Assembly: GCA_027449125.1 (NCBI GenBank)
Contig: DAIDME010000089.1
Location: 1-64,000 of the forward strand
DNA: 64,000 bases
Direction of reading: 5' to 3'
From: Solirubrobacterales bacterium
Lineage (GTDB): Bacteria; Actinomycetota; Thermoleophilia; Solirubrobacterales; Solirubrobacteraceae
The position numbers and the translations under genes were made by a program. Position 1 is the stretch's first letter. Every line of letters starts with the position of its first letter. Positions 1-7,166 of the stretch are shown here, piece by piece. The notes beneath the pieces were generated by a model that saw only the letters and a program-made list of their open reading frames with translations, was not told the origin of the DNA and searched no databases.

Positions 1-98
1 AGGAAGCGGCCAAGAGCGGCGACGCGGGCCAGCTCGCCGCCGCTGAGCAGAATCTGACCTTCCAGCGCCTCAAGGCCGCGCATCGAGCGGGTGTATGA
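1..98 (+). CDS. C-terminal end of an unidentified gene (partial)
   Basis: Reading frame 3 is open from the window edge to a TGA at 96-98 and encodes about 31 residues rich in Ala, Lys and Gln, ending HRAGV. The stop overlaps the next ATG as ATGA, the signature of a translationally coupled upstream gene. Together with the following genes it looks like the tail of a phage-type operon. The fragment is too short to assign a function. Confidence 0.5.
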   Translation, partial: EAAKSGDAGQLAAAEQNLTFQRLKAAHRAGV

Positions 99-586
99 CG
101 ATGCTAGGTCTAACGCGGAAGTTGACGCCGGACCAGGAGGCGGCCCGGCAGCTCGCCATCGCTTCGGCGGTCGAGCAGAAGCGCGCGGACAGCGTGGCGC
201 GTGAGCGGGAGCTGGCGCAGGCGAATCGCTGGCGTCGCCACCAGCTGTGGGCCGAGGCGGAGCGGGACCGTGACGAGCAGCGGATGCGGGAGGCGGCGCG
301 GGTGCAGGCCGCGCGGGTCGAGCGCGAGCAGTTGCAGCGCGAGCAGGCGGCGGCGCTGGACCGGCAGCGGATCGAGGCCCTCAGGAGCGCAGAGCGCGAG
401 GTCAAGGCCCTCGACGACGCGATCCGCCAGCTGTCGGGGCCGCATGACCTGGCCAGCGTCGCGGGAGCAGTCGAGGCGGCCAGCGCGCAGGCGCAGGTGA
501 TCGCGCTTCGCGAACTCCGCGAGCGTGCGTTTGGCCGCCTGCTGGTGGCCGAGCGGGCTTGCGGGCGGCACCGGGCGGGGGCATAG
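95..586 (+). CDS. coiled-coil protein of a prophage-like operon, function unknown
   Basis: 163 residues. Apart from a short N-terminus and a C-terminal tail it is one long charged helix rich in Arg, Glu, Ala and Gln (about residues 14-150), which predicts an extended coiled coil. I recognise no enzyme motif. The ATG overlaps the preceding stop (ATGA), and its own stop lies 2 bp before the next ATG, so it sits in a compact operon with a virion-like gene downstream. A scaffold, tape-measure-associated or assembly role is possible, but this is inference from shape and neighbours only. Confidence 0.55.
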   Translation: MTMLGLTRKLTPDQEAARQLAIASAVEQKRADSVARERELAQANRWRRHQLWAEAERDRDEQRMREAARVQAARVEREQLQREQAAALDRQRIEALRSAEREVKALDDAIRQLSGPHDLASVAGAVEAASAQAQVIALRELRERAFGRLLVAERACGRHRAGA

Positions 587-588
587 CG

Positions 589-1449
589 ATGCCGGCGATC
601 ATTCCGCCGCGCAGGGAGCGGCTCGCGCAGGCGATGGGCGGCTCGATGAGCGCAACGCGAGCGCTGACATCCCAGCAGGACTTCTGTATCTCGAACGCGG
701 CCGGGCAGGTCGCGTTCCGTACCGGGGTCCTGCACCAGTACCCGCCGGTGGCGTCGCGGCCGGTGAACTACACGTCCGGGTACGGTTGGGAGGTTCTTCA
801 GTCCGGGCTTTCGGGCGCGCCGGTCGCTCGCGGCGGGATCGTCACGTGGACGTTCGGCAGCCAGTCGCCATCAACTCTGGCTGCCGCCGCGGCCGCTGGC
901 GCGACCGAGATCTCAAGCAACGAGAACTACTATCCCGGCGGCGGGCTGAGCGACCCGATCGTGCTGGATAGCGGCACTGGCGTCGCGGAGGGTGCGGTAG
1001 TGACGGGCGGCAGCGGGGCAGGGCCTTACACCCTGACGCTCGCCAACCCGTTGCTGTACGCGCACGCGAGCGGCGCGACGATCGGCCAGCAGCGGCAGCT
1101 GGTCCTGACCGCGCTGGTGCTGTACGACCAGAACGGCATCCCTGCGCAGGTGCTGTCTCAGTCTGGGCAGCTGTCGATGGATGCGGACGGGAACCTCCAG
1201 GCGCAGGTCCCGTATGCGTCGGCAGGGACGGTCACGCTCGCGGCCGGGGCGGCGACGGTCACGGACACGAACATCACCTCGGAGAGCATCGTGCGAACGT
1301 TCAACATCGGTGGGGGCGGGACTCCGGGGGCGCTGTGGGTGGGCCTGACGGCGGGGAGCGGGTTTACGGTCCATTCGACCAGCGGGTCGGACACGTCCCA
1401 GGTCCGCTACGAGGTCGTTTCCTACTATCCGGCTCCGGGTGGTGTCTGA
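589..1449 (+). CDS. phage virion/tail-type structural protein
   Basis: 286 residues from the ATG at 589; an upstream in-frame start at 559 would overlap the previous gene. The protein is rich in Gly, Thr, Ser and Ala with few charges. The C-terminal third alternates short beta strands and ends in a segment containing GGGGTPGALWVG and later SDTSQVRYEVVSYYP. That style is common at the end of phage tail or decoration proteins, where a beta-sandwich follows a repetitive stem. Its place between a coiled-coil gene and a tiny membrane peptide, all with overlapping or abutting ends, supports a prophage remnant. The exact virion role is not determinable. Confidence 0.55.
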   Translation: MPAIIPPRRERLAQAMGGSMSATRALTSQQDFCISNAAGQVAFRTGVLHQYPPVASRPVNYTSGYGWEVLQSGLSGAPVARGGIVTWTFGSQSPSTLAAAAAAGATEISSNENYYPGGGLSDPIVLDSGTGVAEGAVVTGGSGAGPYTLTLANPLLYAHASGATIGQQRQLVLTALVLYDQNGIPAQVLSQSGQLSMDADGNLQAQVPYASAGTVTLAAGAATVTDTNITSESIVRTFNIGGGGTPGALWVGLTAGSGFTVHSTSGSDTSQVRYEVVSYYPAPGGV

Positions 1450-1541
1450 TGGCGACGATAGCTGCTTGCATCGAGCTGGCGGGCTCCGCCGGGCTCCTCG
1501 CCGGTACGTTCGCTTTGTGGCGTCGCCGTCGGCGAGCGTGA
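1449..1541 (+). CDS. 30-residue single-span membrane peptide
   Basis: The ATG overlaps the stop of the virion-like gene (ATGA at 1446-1451), giving a 30-aa peptide. One hydrophobic segment (about residues 3-23, ending LLAGTFALW) is followed by a strongly basic tail of five arginines. This is the layout of a small membrane peptide with the positive end inside. Small holin-like or toxic peptides have this form, but no family can be named. The stop-start overlap is the main support that it is translated. Confidence 0.45.
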   Translation: MATIAACIELAGSAGLLAGTFALWRRRRRA

Positions 1542-1689
1542 CGCTGCGGTCCCGCTCCTGGTCGCCGTTGCTCGGCCGGGAGCGGGACGAACGCCTGTTC
1601 GCTCCTACGGCGTTCTAAGCAGCGCGCCGGCCCGGGCGGGTGTTCCCCCGCAAACGGGCGCGGAGGGCCGTAGAGCGGTTCGCGTAACG

Positions 1690-2037
1690 TCACAGAGGCC
1701 GTTCCGCCGCTAGCTGCTGTGCCTCTGAGGACTGGCGCTTGGTCAGGCCGAGTTCCTTGAGAGTAGGAGGCGGTACGACCTCGAAACGGTCCCCCGGGCG
1801 TACCGTTTGCGGGGGCCGTCCGGTCTTGATCTGCTCCCGCACCACTTCTCCGAGGCATCGTTTGGCGTCTAGCGCGAGTTCGCCTGCATACCGCCTGGGC
1901 GCGGGTTCCCCCGTCCGAGGGCGCGGAGGCGCTTCGCGGGGCGCACAAGGGGCCACGGGAGTGTTTGCCTGCGTCGTCGGCGGGACAGTTTCGGTACACG
2001 TTGGGTACACGCCACTCAGCCGAGCAGTTGACGCCAA
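1690..2037 (-). pseudogene. truncated phage regulatory protein fragment (ParB/N6-adenine-methyltransferase-associated type)
   Basis: The frame is 115 codons, but only the C-terminal half looks like protein: YAGELALDAKRCLGEVV, then a Pro/Arg linker, then TLKELGLTKRQSSEAQQLA. That pattern (alpha-helical start, basic linker, then T-L-x-x-L-G-[IL]-x-x-x-Q-S-S-x-x-Q-x-L-A) is familiar from phage and plasmid regulatory proteins near ParB-like and N6-adenine methyltransferase genes. The family normally continues for tens of residues after this motif. Here it stops after ERPL, and I see no continuation in another frame. The N-terminal half, toward tRNA-Leu, looks like read-through of noncoding DNA. 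I infer a truncated remnant left by a decayed prophage. Confidence 0.5.
1993..2011. repeat. two copies of GGTACACG spaced 11 bp
   Basis: GGTACACG occurs at 1993-2000 and again at 2004-2011, one helical turn apart and about 60 bp from the 3' end of tRNA-Leu. Short direct repeats with this spacing beside a tRNA resemble arm-type binding sites of tyrosine integrases. No integrase gene is present here, so the role is inferred. Confidence 0.35.
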
Positions 2038-2040
2038 CGA

Positions 2041-2068
2041 GAAAAGCCCCGCATTAGCAGGGCTTTTC
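2041..2068 (-). terminator. hairpin terminator downstream of tRNA-Leu(CAA)
   Basis: GAAAAGCCC at 2041-2049 pairs with GGGCTTTTC at 2060-2068, with two further pairs inside the loop. It lies just 3' of the tRNA on the minus strand and is a strong intrinsic terminator-like stem. Confidence 0.75.
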
Positions 2069-2071
2069 TGA

Positions 2072-2154
2072 TACCGCGGGAGAGATTCGAACTCTCACGC
2101 CCTTGCGGGCAGCGGATTTTGAGTCCGCCGTGTCTACCGTTCCACCACCGCGGC
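2072..2154 (-). tRNA. tRNA-Leu (anticodon CAA)
   Basis: Read on the minus strand this folds as an 83-nt class II tRNA. The acceptor stem GCCGCGG pairs with CCGCGGT, the anticodon stem GCGGA/TCCGC closes the loop CTCAAAA (anticodon CAA), a long variable arm follows, and the T-arm carries GTTCGAATC. No CCA is encoded. Its 3' end borders the prophage remnant at 1-2011, so it is a plausible former integration site. Confidence 0.93.
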
Positions 2155-2187
2155 GTGGCAGGCCAAGTCTAAGGGCGACGGCGTGGA

Positions 2188-2973
2188 TCAGGCGACGAGC
2201 GCGGCGAGCTCGTCGATCAGGGCCGGCGCCGCGACGATCACACCGGCGGGGAGCTCGCTCGTGGCCGCGAGCCTGCGCACGCTCAGGCCGGCACGCTCGC
2301 AGATCAGCATCCCGGCGGCGATGTCCCAGTGGTTCACGTCCCGCTCCCAGTAGGCGTCCAGCCGGCCGGCCGCGCAGGCACACAGATCGAGCGCCGCGGC
2401 GCCGGCACGGCGAATGTCCCGCGCGGCTGGGGTGACCCGCTGCGCGACCGTTGCCTGAATGGCCCTGAGCGTCGCGTCGTAGGCAAAGCCGGTGCCGACC
2501 AGCGCCCGCGCGAGCGTCTCGCACATCGTCGGCGTGAGCGGCTGCCCGTTGCACAGCGCCTGCCCGTGGCGGATTGCGCTGAAGAGCTCACCCGCAACCG
2601 GGTCGAGCACCACCGCCGCGAGGCCGCCGGCGGCGTCCTCAACAGCGACGCTGACCGCGAAGGTGGCCGACCCGTACAGAAAGTTGACGGTGCCGTCGAG
2701 CGGGTCGATCACCCAGCGAAGCTCGCCTTCGCCGGTCGCGCCACCCTCCTCACCGAGGATCGCGTCTTCGGGCCGGCGGCGCCCGAGCACGTCACGGATC
2801 GCGCGCTCGGCGGCTAGGTCGGCGTCGGTGACCGGGTCGGTGGGCGTGCTCTTGGTCGCGACCTCGAGCGGGCGCCGCCAGCGGGCAAGCAGCTGCTCAC
2901 CGGCGGCGCGCGCCGCCTCGCTCGCCACATCGAGCAGCTCGCGCTCGAGCTCTGCCGCTCTCTCGGTGGCCAT
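2188..2973 (-). CDS. inositol monophosphatase family protein
   Basis: 261 residues, the usual length for this Mg2+-dependent, Li+-sensitive phosphatase family, which hydrolyses inositol-1-phosphate or related sugar phosphates. Metal-binding motif A reads DPLDGTVNF (about residue 84), a preceding GEEGG supplies another acidic ligand, and motif B reads HWDIAAG near residue 207. I chose the ATG at 2973 because it overlaps the stop of the upstream carboxylase gene (ATGA); an earlier in-frame start would run 36 bp into that gene. The coupling suggests one transcript from the HMG-CoA lyase gene downward. The true substrate (inositol phosphate, histidinol phosphate or PAP) cannot be fixed from sequence. 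Confidence 0.85.
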   Translation of the reverse strand: MATERAAELERELLDVASEAARAAGEQLLARWRRPLEVATKSTPTDPVTDADLAAERAIRDVLGRRRPEDAILGEEGGATGEGELRWVIDPLDGTVNFLYGSATFAVSVAVEDAAGGLAAVVLDPVAGELFSAIRHGQALCNGQPLTPTMCETLARALVGTGFAYDATLRAIQATVAQRVTPAARDIRRAGAAALDLCACAAGRLDAYWERDVNHWDIAAGMLICERAGLSVRRLAATSELPAGVIVAAPALIDELAALVA

Positions 2974-4514
2974 CAGACCGGCGTCACCGGGTTGCGCTTG
3001 GCGGGCCACTCTCGCACCCGTGTCGCGGCGAGCGCGAAGCGGCGGATGAGCTCGCCGCGCAGCTGCTCGGGCTCGATCACCGCGTCCACCACCTGCTCTG
3101 AGGCCAGGTGCAGGATGTCAATGTCGCGCGCGTACTCCTCGCGCAGCTCCTGGGTGCGGGCCTCGCGCTCCGACTCGTCCGCGATCGCCTGCAGCTGGTT
3201 GTAGTGCACGGCGTTGATCGCGGCGCTCGGCCCCATCACGGCGATGTGCGCCCCGGGCAGGGCAATGCAGCAGTCGGGCTCGAACGCCGGCCCGGCCATC
3301 GCGTAGAGGCCGGCGCCGTAGGCCTTGCGCAGGATCACCGAGATCTTCGGGACGGTCGCCTCGGAGACCGCGCTGACGAGCTTCGCGCCGTGGCGGATGA
3401 TGCCCTCGCGCTCGACCTGGGTGCCGATCATGAAGCCCGGCACGTCGGCGAGGAACAGCAGCGGCAGGTTGAAGGCGTTGCAGGTCTGGATGAAGCGCGC
3501 CGCCTTGTCTGATGAGTCGGTGAACAGGACACCACCCTTGACCTTCGGCTGGTTTGCGACAACGCCGGTCACACGGCCGCCGAGCCGCCCGTAGCCCACC
3601 ACGAGCTCCTTGGCCCAGCGGGCGTGGATCTCCAGGAACGAGCCCTCGTCGAGCAGCGCGTCCAGCACGTCGTGGATGTCGAACGGCTTGTTCTCATCGG
3701 CCGGGATCAGCTCTGAGAGCGCCTTCGCCGACGCCGGTGCGACAGCGGGAGCAACCGGCGTCGCAGCCTCGAAGTGGGTCGGCATGTACGAGAGATACCT
3801 GCGGGCGAACGCGATGCCCTCCTCATCGGTGGCCACCAGCGCGTGGCCGACGCCGCTCTTTGCGGTGTGCATGCGGGCGCCGCCCATCTCCTCGAGCGTG
3901 ACCCGCTCGCCGATCACCATCTCCGCCATGCGCGGCGAGCCGAGGTACATGGAGGCGTTGCCGTCGCGCATGATCACGATGTCGCAGAAGGCGGGGATGT
4001 AGGCGCCGCCGGCGGCGCTCGGCCCAAACAGCACGCAGACCTGGGGCACGACCCCGGAGAGGCGCACCTGGTTGTAGAAGATCCGACCGGCGCCGCGGCG
4101 GCCCGGGAACATCCGGACCTGCTCGTTGATGCGCGCGCCGGCGGAGTCGACCAGGTAGACGATCGGGCAGCGGATCTGCGCCGCTCGCTCCTGCAACCGC
4201 AGCATCTTCTCGACCGTGCCGGGTGCCCAGGAGCCAGCCTTGACAGTCGGGTCGTTGGCGATCACCGCGACCGGGCGGCCGTCCAGGGTGCCGACGCCGG
4301 TGACGACACCGTCAGCGCCCTCACCGTCGGTCTCGCACCTGGCGAGCAGGCCGTCCTCGGTGAAAGAGCCGCCGTCGAGCAGTGACGCGACGCGCTCGCG
4401 CACCGGCAGCTTGCCCTGCTCGGCCGCCTTGACGCGGTGACGCTCTGGGCCGCCCGCACGCGCGCGCTGCACGGCTTCGCGCAGCGTGGTGGCCTGGTCT
4501 TCGGTGGTGCTCAC
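2973..4514 (-). CDS. acyl-CoA carboxylase beta subunit (carboxyltransferase)
   Basis: 513 residues forming the biotin-dependent carboxyltransferase that moves CO2 from carboxy-biotin to an acyl-CoA. The N-terminal half carries the oxyanion-hole segment GPSAAGGAYIPA and the second half the matching region with MAGPAFEPD and VMGPSAAINAV, typical of PccB/AccD5/MccB. Its only operon neighbours are HMG-CoA lyase upstream (12 bp gap) and an inositol phosphatase. No alpha (biotin carboxylase/BCCP) subunit is in the window. With HMG-CoA lyase beside it, a 3-methylcrotonyl-CoA role in leucine degradation is attractive, but propionyl-CoA carboxylase cannot be excluded. Confidence 0.88.
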   Translation of the reverse strand: MSTTEDQATTLREAVQRARAGGPERHRVKAAEQGKLPVRERVASLLDGGSFTEDGLLARCETDGEGADGVVTGVGTLDGRPVAVIANDPTVKAGSWAPGTVEKMLRLQERAAQIRCPIVYLVDSAGARINEQVRMFPGRRGAGRIFYNQVRLSGVVPQVCVLFGPSAAGGAYIPAFCDIVIMRDGNASMYLGSPRMAEMVIGERVTLEEMGGARMHTAKSGVGHALVATDEEGIAFARRYLSYMPTHFEAATPVAPAVAPASAKALSELIPADENKPFDIHDVLDALLDEGSFLEIHARWAKELVVGYGRLGGRVTGVVANQPKVKGGVLFTDSSDKAARFIQTCNAFNLPLLFLADVPGFMIGTQVEREGIIRHGAKLVSAVSEATVPKISVILRKAYGAGLYAMAGPAFEPDCCIALPGAHIAVMGPSAAINAVHYNQLQAIADESEREARTQELREEYARDIDILHLASEQVVDAVIEPEQLRGELIRRFALAATRVREWPAKRNPVTPV

Positions 4515-4526
4515 GCGGGCTTCAGG

Positions 4527-5444
4527 CTAGCGCCAGTCGATCGGGCCGGCGCTCAGCAGGTGGCTCGTGAGCTTGCGGCCGAGCGCCTCCTGCGCCGCCC
4601 GCGCAGCCGCAACCAGCGCCGGCAGGTCGATCCCGGTGGCGATCCCCATCTCGTGGAGCATCGAGACGAGGTCCTCGCTGGCGATGTTGCCGGTCGCGCC
4701 TGCCGGCACCGGGCAGCCGCCGAGCTCGCCGAAGCTCGACTCAAAGGAGCAGACGCCCGCCTCGAGCGCCGCCAGCACGTTCGCGAGCCCCTGGCCGCGG
4801 GTGTTGTGGAAGTGCGCCGTCAGCTCGACCTCGGCCGGCAGCTCGGCGCGCGCCTGCGCGAAGAAGTCGCGCACCTGGCGAGGGTTTGCCATCCCGGTGG
4901 TGTCACCGAAGCCGACCTCCTGCGCGCCCGCAGCAACCAGGCGCCGCGCGATCTCGAGCACGCTGTCGGCTGGCACCCGCCCCTCGTAGGGGCAGCCGAA
5001 GCTCGTGGAGATCACCGCCTCGCAGCGCAGGCCCTCGCGCTCGGCGCGGGCGAAGGTGCGCTCGAGACCGGCGATCGACTCGCCGACCGAGCGCCCGACG
5101 TTGTGCTGGTTGTGCGTCTCGGAGGCTGAGAGGAACCCGTTGATCTCGCTGAAGCGCTCCCGGTGGGCGAGCGCCCGCTCGAGCCCGCGCTCGTTGGGGA
5201 TCAGGACGCTGGCGCTGACATCCGCGGGCAGCCTGACCCGCTCCAGCACCGCGTCGGCATCGGCCAGCTGCGGGATCACGTCGGGCCGCACGAAGCTGGT
5301 GAGCTCGATCCGTCTGACGCCGCTTGCGGCGAGCAGCTCGATCAGCCGCACCTTCACGTCGGTGGGCAGCACCTCGGGCTCGTTCTGGAAGCCGTCGCGC
5401 GGGCCGACCTCCCTGATCCGCACGCTCGCCGGAAGCTCGCTCAT
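4527..5444 (-). CDS. hydroxymethylglutaryl-CoA lyase
   Basis: 305 residues of a TIM-barrel acyl-CoA lyase that cleaves HMG-CoA to acetoacetate and acetyl-CoA, the last step of leucine degradation. The N-terminal REVGPRDGFQNE carries the metal and catalytic Arg-Asp pair, HFHNTRG near residue 208 supplies metal-binding histidines, and the signature GGCPVPAGATGNIASED contains the mobile catalytic Cys. It is the first gene of a minus-strand operon with acyl-CoA carboxylase beta. The divergent promoter region toward cofD contains a perfect inverted repeat, a possible operator. Confidence 0.88.
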   Translation of the reverse strand: MSELPASVRIREVGPRDGFQNEPEVLPTDVKVRLIELLAASGVRRIELTSFVRPDVIPQLADADAVLERVRLPADVSASVLIPNERGLERALAHRERFSEINGFLSASETHNQHNVGRSVGESIAGLERTFARAEREGLRCEAVISTSFGCPYEGRVPADSVLEIARRLVAAGAQEVGFGDTTGMANPRQVRDFFAQARAELPAEVELTAHFHNTRGQGLANVLAALEAGVCSFESSFGELGGCPVPAGATGNIASEDLVSMLHEMGIATGIDLPALVAAARAAQEALGRKLTSHLLSAGPIDWR

Positions 5445-5472
5445 ACGCCGCTAAACGTTAGAGCGCGGCGGA

Positions 5473-5516
5473 GCGGCGGGCCAAATACATGCTCTGGCAT
5501 GTATTTGGCCCGCCGC
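5473..5516. promoter_or_regulatory. perfect 20-bp inverted repeat in a divergent promoter region
   Basis: Positions 5473-5492 are exactly reverse-complementary to 5497-5516, with only TCTG between. The inner part is AT-rich for this genome (CCAAATACATGC...GCATGTATTTGG) and the outer part is GC-rich. It lies between the divergent starts of HMG-CoA lyase (5444) and cofD (5538), so a terminator is unlikely and there is no T-tract. A dimeric repressor operator or a structured leader are the reasonable options. Confidence 0.65.
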
Positions 5517-5537
5517 CTCCAGCTAAGCTCGCCGCCG

Positions 5538-6488
5538 ATGTCTGATACCAAGGGCAAAGTGGTGATCCTCGCGGGTGGCACGGGGGGCGCGAAGCTCGCC
5601 CGCGGCATGCTCGACGTGGTCGGGCCCGGGCGCCTCGCCGTGATCGCCAACACGGGCGACGACACGGAGATCTACGGCGCGCACGTCTCGCCCGACCCGG
5701 ACCTGGTCACCTTCTGGCTGGCCGACCGCATCGACGAGCGCGGCTGGGGCCTGGACGGCGACAGCTTCAACGCGATGGCGATGCTCAGAGAGCTCGGTGA
5801 GGACGTCTGGTTCAACCTCGGCGACCGGGATCTCGGGATCGCCATCAAGCGCGCCCGCGCGCTGGCCGGCGGGGAGCGGCCCACCGAGATCCAGGCCATG
5901 CTCGCCGCCCGGCTCGGCGCCCGCGGACTGGTCCTGCCGATGAGCGACCGCCCGGTCCGCACGCGGATCAGCGCCGCCGGCCGCTGGTGGACGCTGCAGG
6001 AGTTCATGATCCGCGCACTGACACAGGGCGAGCCCGCCGTGGAGGACGTTCGCTTCAGTGGCGCCCGCTCCGCCGGCACCACCCCCGAGGTGCTCGCCGC
6101 CATCGCCCACGCGGAGGCGATCGTGATCGGCCCCTCCAACCCCGTCATCTCGATCGGCCCGATCCTTGCCATCCCGGAGCTGCGTGCCGCCCTGCGCGAA
6201 GCCCCGGCTCCGGTCGTGGCGGTCAGCCCGATCGTCGGCGGCTCCATCCTCAAGGGCCCGACCGCAGCGTTCATGCGCCACCGCGGCGTCGAGCCGACCG
6301 CGTCCGGCCTCGCGAGCCTCTATGACGGTCTGATCGACGCGATCGTCGCAGACGAGCCGGCACTCTCCGGAATACCGACGCTGCGCACCGACCTGCTGAT
6401 GGACGGCCCCTCGGGTCGCACCCGCCTGGCCGCCGAGACGCTCGCGTTTGCGCTCTCGCTACCGCCGCGCCCGCCCCAGAGCCGCTAG
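5538..6488 (+). CDS. cofD: 2-phospho-L-lactate (or PEP) transferase of F420 biosynthesis
   Basis: 316 residues of the CofD/FbiA family, which joins the lactyl- or enolpyruvyl-diphosphoguanosine made by CofC to FO, giving F420-0 or its dehydro form. The N-terminus shows the nucleotide loop GGTGGAKLARG, followed by NTGDDTEIYG, both diagnostic. SPIVGGSILKGP near residue 233 is also conserved. I chose the ATG at 5538; the frame is open further upstream, but that part is antisense to HMG-CoA lyase and crosses the inverted repeat. It is the first gene of a cofD-cofC-cofE operon with 12-bp and overlapping junctions. Confidence 0.93.
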   Translation: MSDTKGKVVILAGGTGGAKLARGMLDVVGPGRLAVIANTGDDTEIYGAHVSPDPDLVTFWLADRIDERGWGLDGDSFNAMAMLRELGEDVWFNLGDRDLGIAIKRARALAGGERPTEIQAMLAARLGARGLVLPMSDRPVRTRISAAGRWWTLQEFMIRALTQGEPAVEDVRFSGARSAGTTPEVLAAIAHAEAIVIGPSNPVISIGPILAIPELRAALREAPAPVVAVSPIVGGSILKGPTAAFMRHRGVEPTASGLASLYDGLIDAIVADEPALSGIPTLRTDLLMDGPSGRTRLAAETLAFALSLPPRPPQSR

Positions 6489-6500
6489 CTTTCGCGCCCA

Positions 6501-7166
6501 GTGAGAACCGTCGCGATCATCCCGGTCAAACGCCTGGACCTGGCCAAGCAGAGGCTCGCGCCCGCAGTGGCCGGCGGCCACCGGCGGGCGCTCGCGGAGG
6601 CGATGCTCGCAGACTGCCTGCTCGCATTGCGTCGCGTTCAGGGGCTCGACGAGATCTGTGTGGTGACAGCGGATCCCACCGCGTCGCACCTGGCGGCCGA
6701 GCACGCGCTGACGGCGATCGAGGACACCGCCTCCAGCCACAGTGGGGCCGCCATCCTCGGTGTCAGCCATGCACTCGCCGGTGGCGCCGCGCGCGTGCTG
6801 CTGGCCGCCGCCGACTGCCCGCTGATCGACCCTCGCGAGCTAGACGAGCTGCTCTCCCGCCCCGCCCCGACGCGCTCGGTGCTGGTCGTCCCTGACCGTC
6901 ACGGCGAAGGCACCAACGCGCTGCTGCTCAAGCCGCCCGACGTGATCGCGCCCGCCTTCGGCGAGGGCAGCCGGCGGCGACACGTCACCACCGCCGCCAC
7001 CGCCGGCGCGATGCCCGAGACGGTGGCGCTGCCATCGATGGGGCTCGACATCGACACGCCCGCCGACCTGGAGCTCCTCGTCACGACGCTCGCCTCAACC
7101 CGCGGCCGCGCCGCACACACGCGCGGGCTGCTCAGCCAGCTCACCCGCGCCCACGGCTCATGCTGA
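6501..7166 (+). CDS. cofC: 2-phospho-L-lactate/PEP guanylyltransferase of F420 biosynthesis
   Basis: 221 residues with a GTG start. The protein is a small Rossmann-like nucleotidyltransferase that activates 2-phospho-L-lactate or phosphoenolpyruvate with GTP. Its N-terminus IIPVKRLDLAKQRLAP is the CofC/FbiD signature with the nucleotide-binding Lys/Arg. AADCPLI is the metal-binding segment and DRHGEGTNAL another family hallmark. It lies 12 bp after cofD and its stop overlaps the cofE start by 7 bp, so the three genes are almost certainly cotranscribed. Confidence 0.92.
   Translation: MRTVAIIPVKRLDLAKQRLAPAVAGGHRRALAEAMLADCLLALRRVQGLDEICVVTADPTASHLAAEHALTAIEDTASSHSGAAILGVSHALAGGAARVLLAAADCPLIDPRELDELLSRPAPTRSVLVVPDRHGEGTNALLLKPPDVIAPAFGEGSRRRHVTTAATAGAMPETVALPSMGLDIDTPADLELLVTTLASTRGRAAHTRGLLSQLTRAHGSC

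Noticed and set aside
1364-1999. 211-codon minus-strand frame over the prophage remnant
   Set aside because: Composition is Arg/Pro/Ala noise and it conflicts with the virion-like and regulator-like frames.
5163-5537. N-terminal extension of cofD
   Set aside because: It is antisense to HMG-CoA lyase and spans the inverted repeat. The CofD motif starts at the ATG at 5538.
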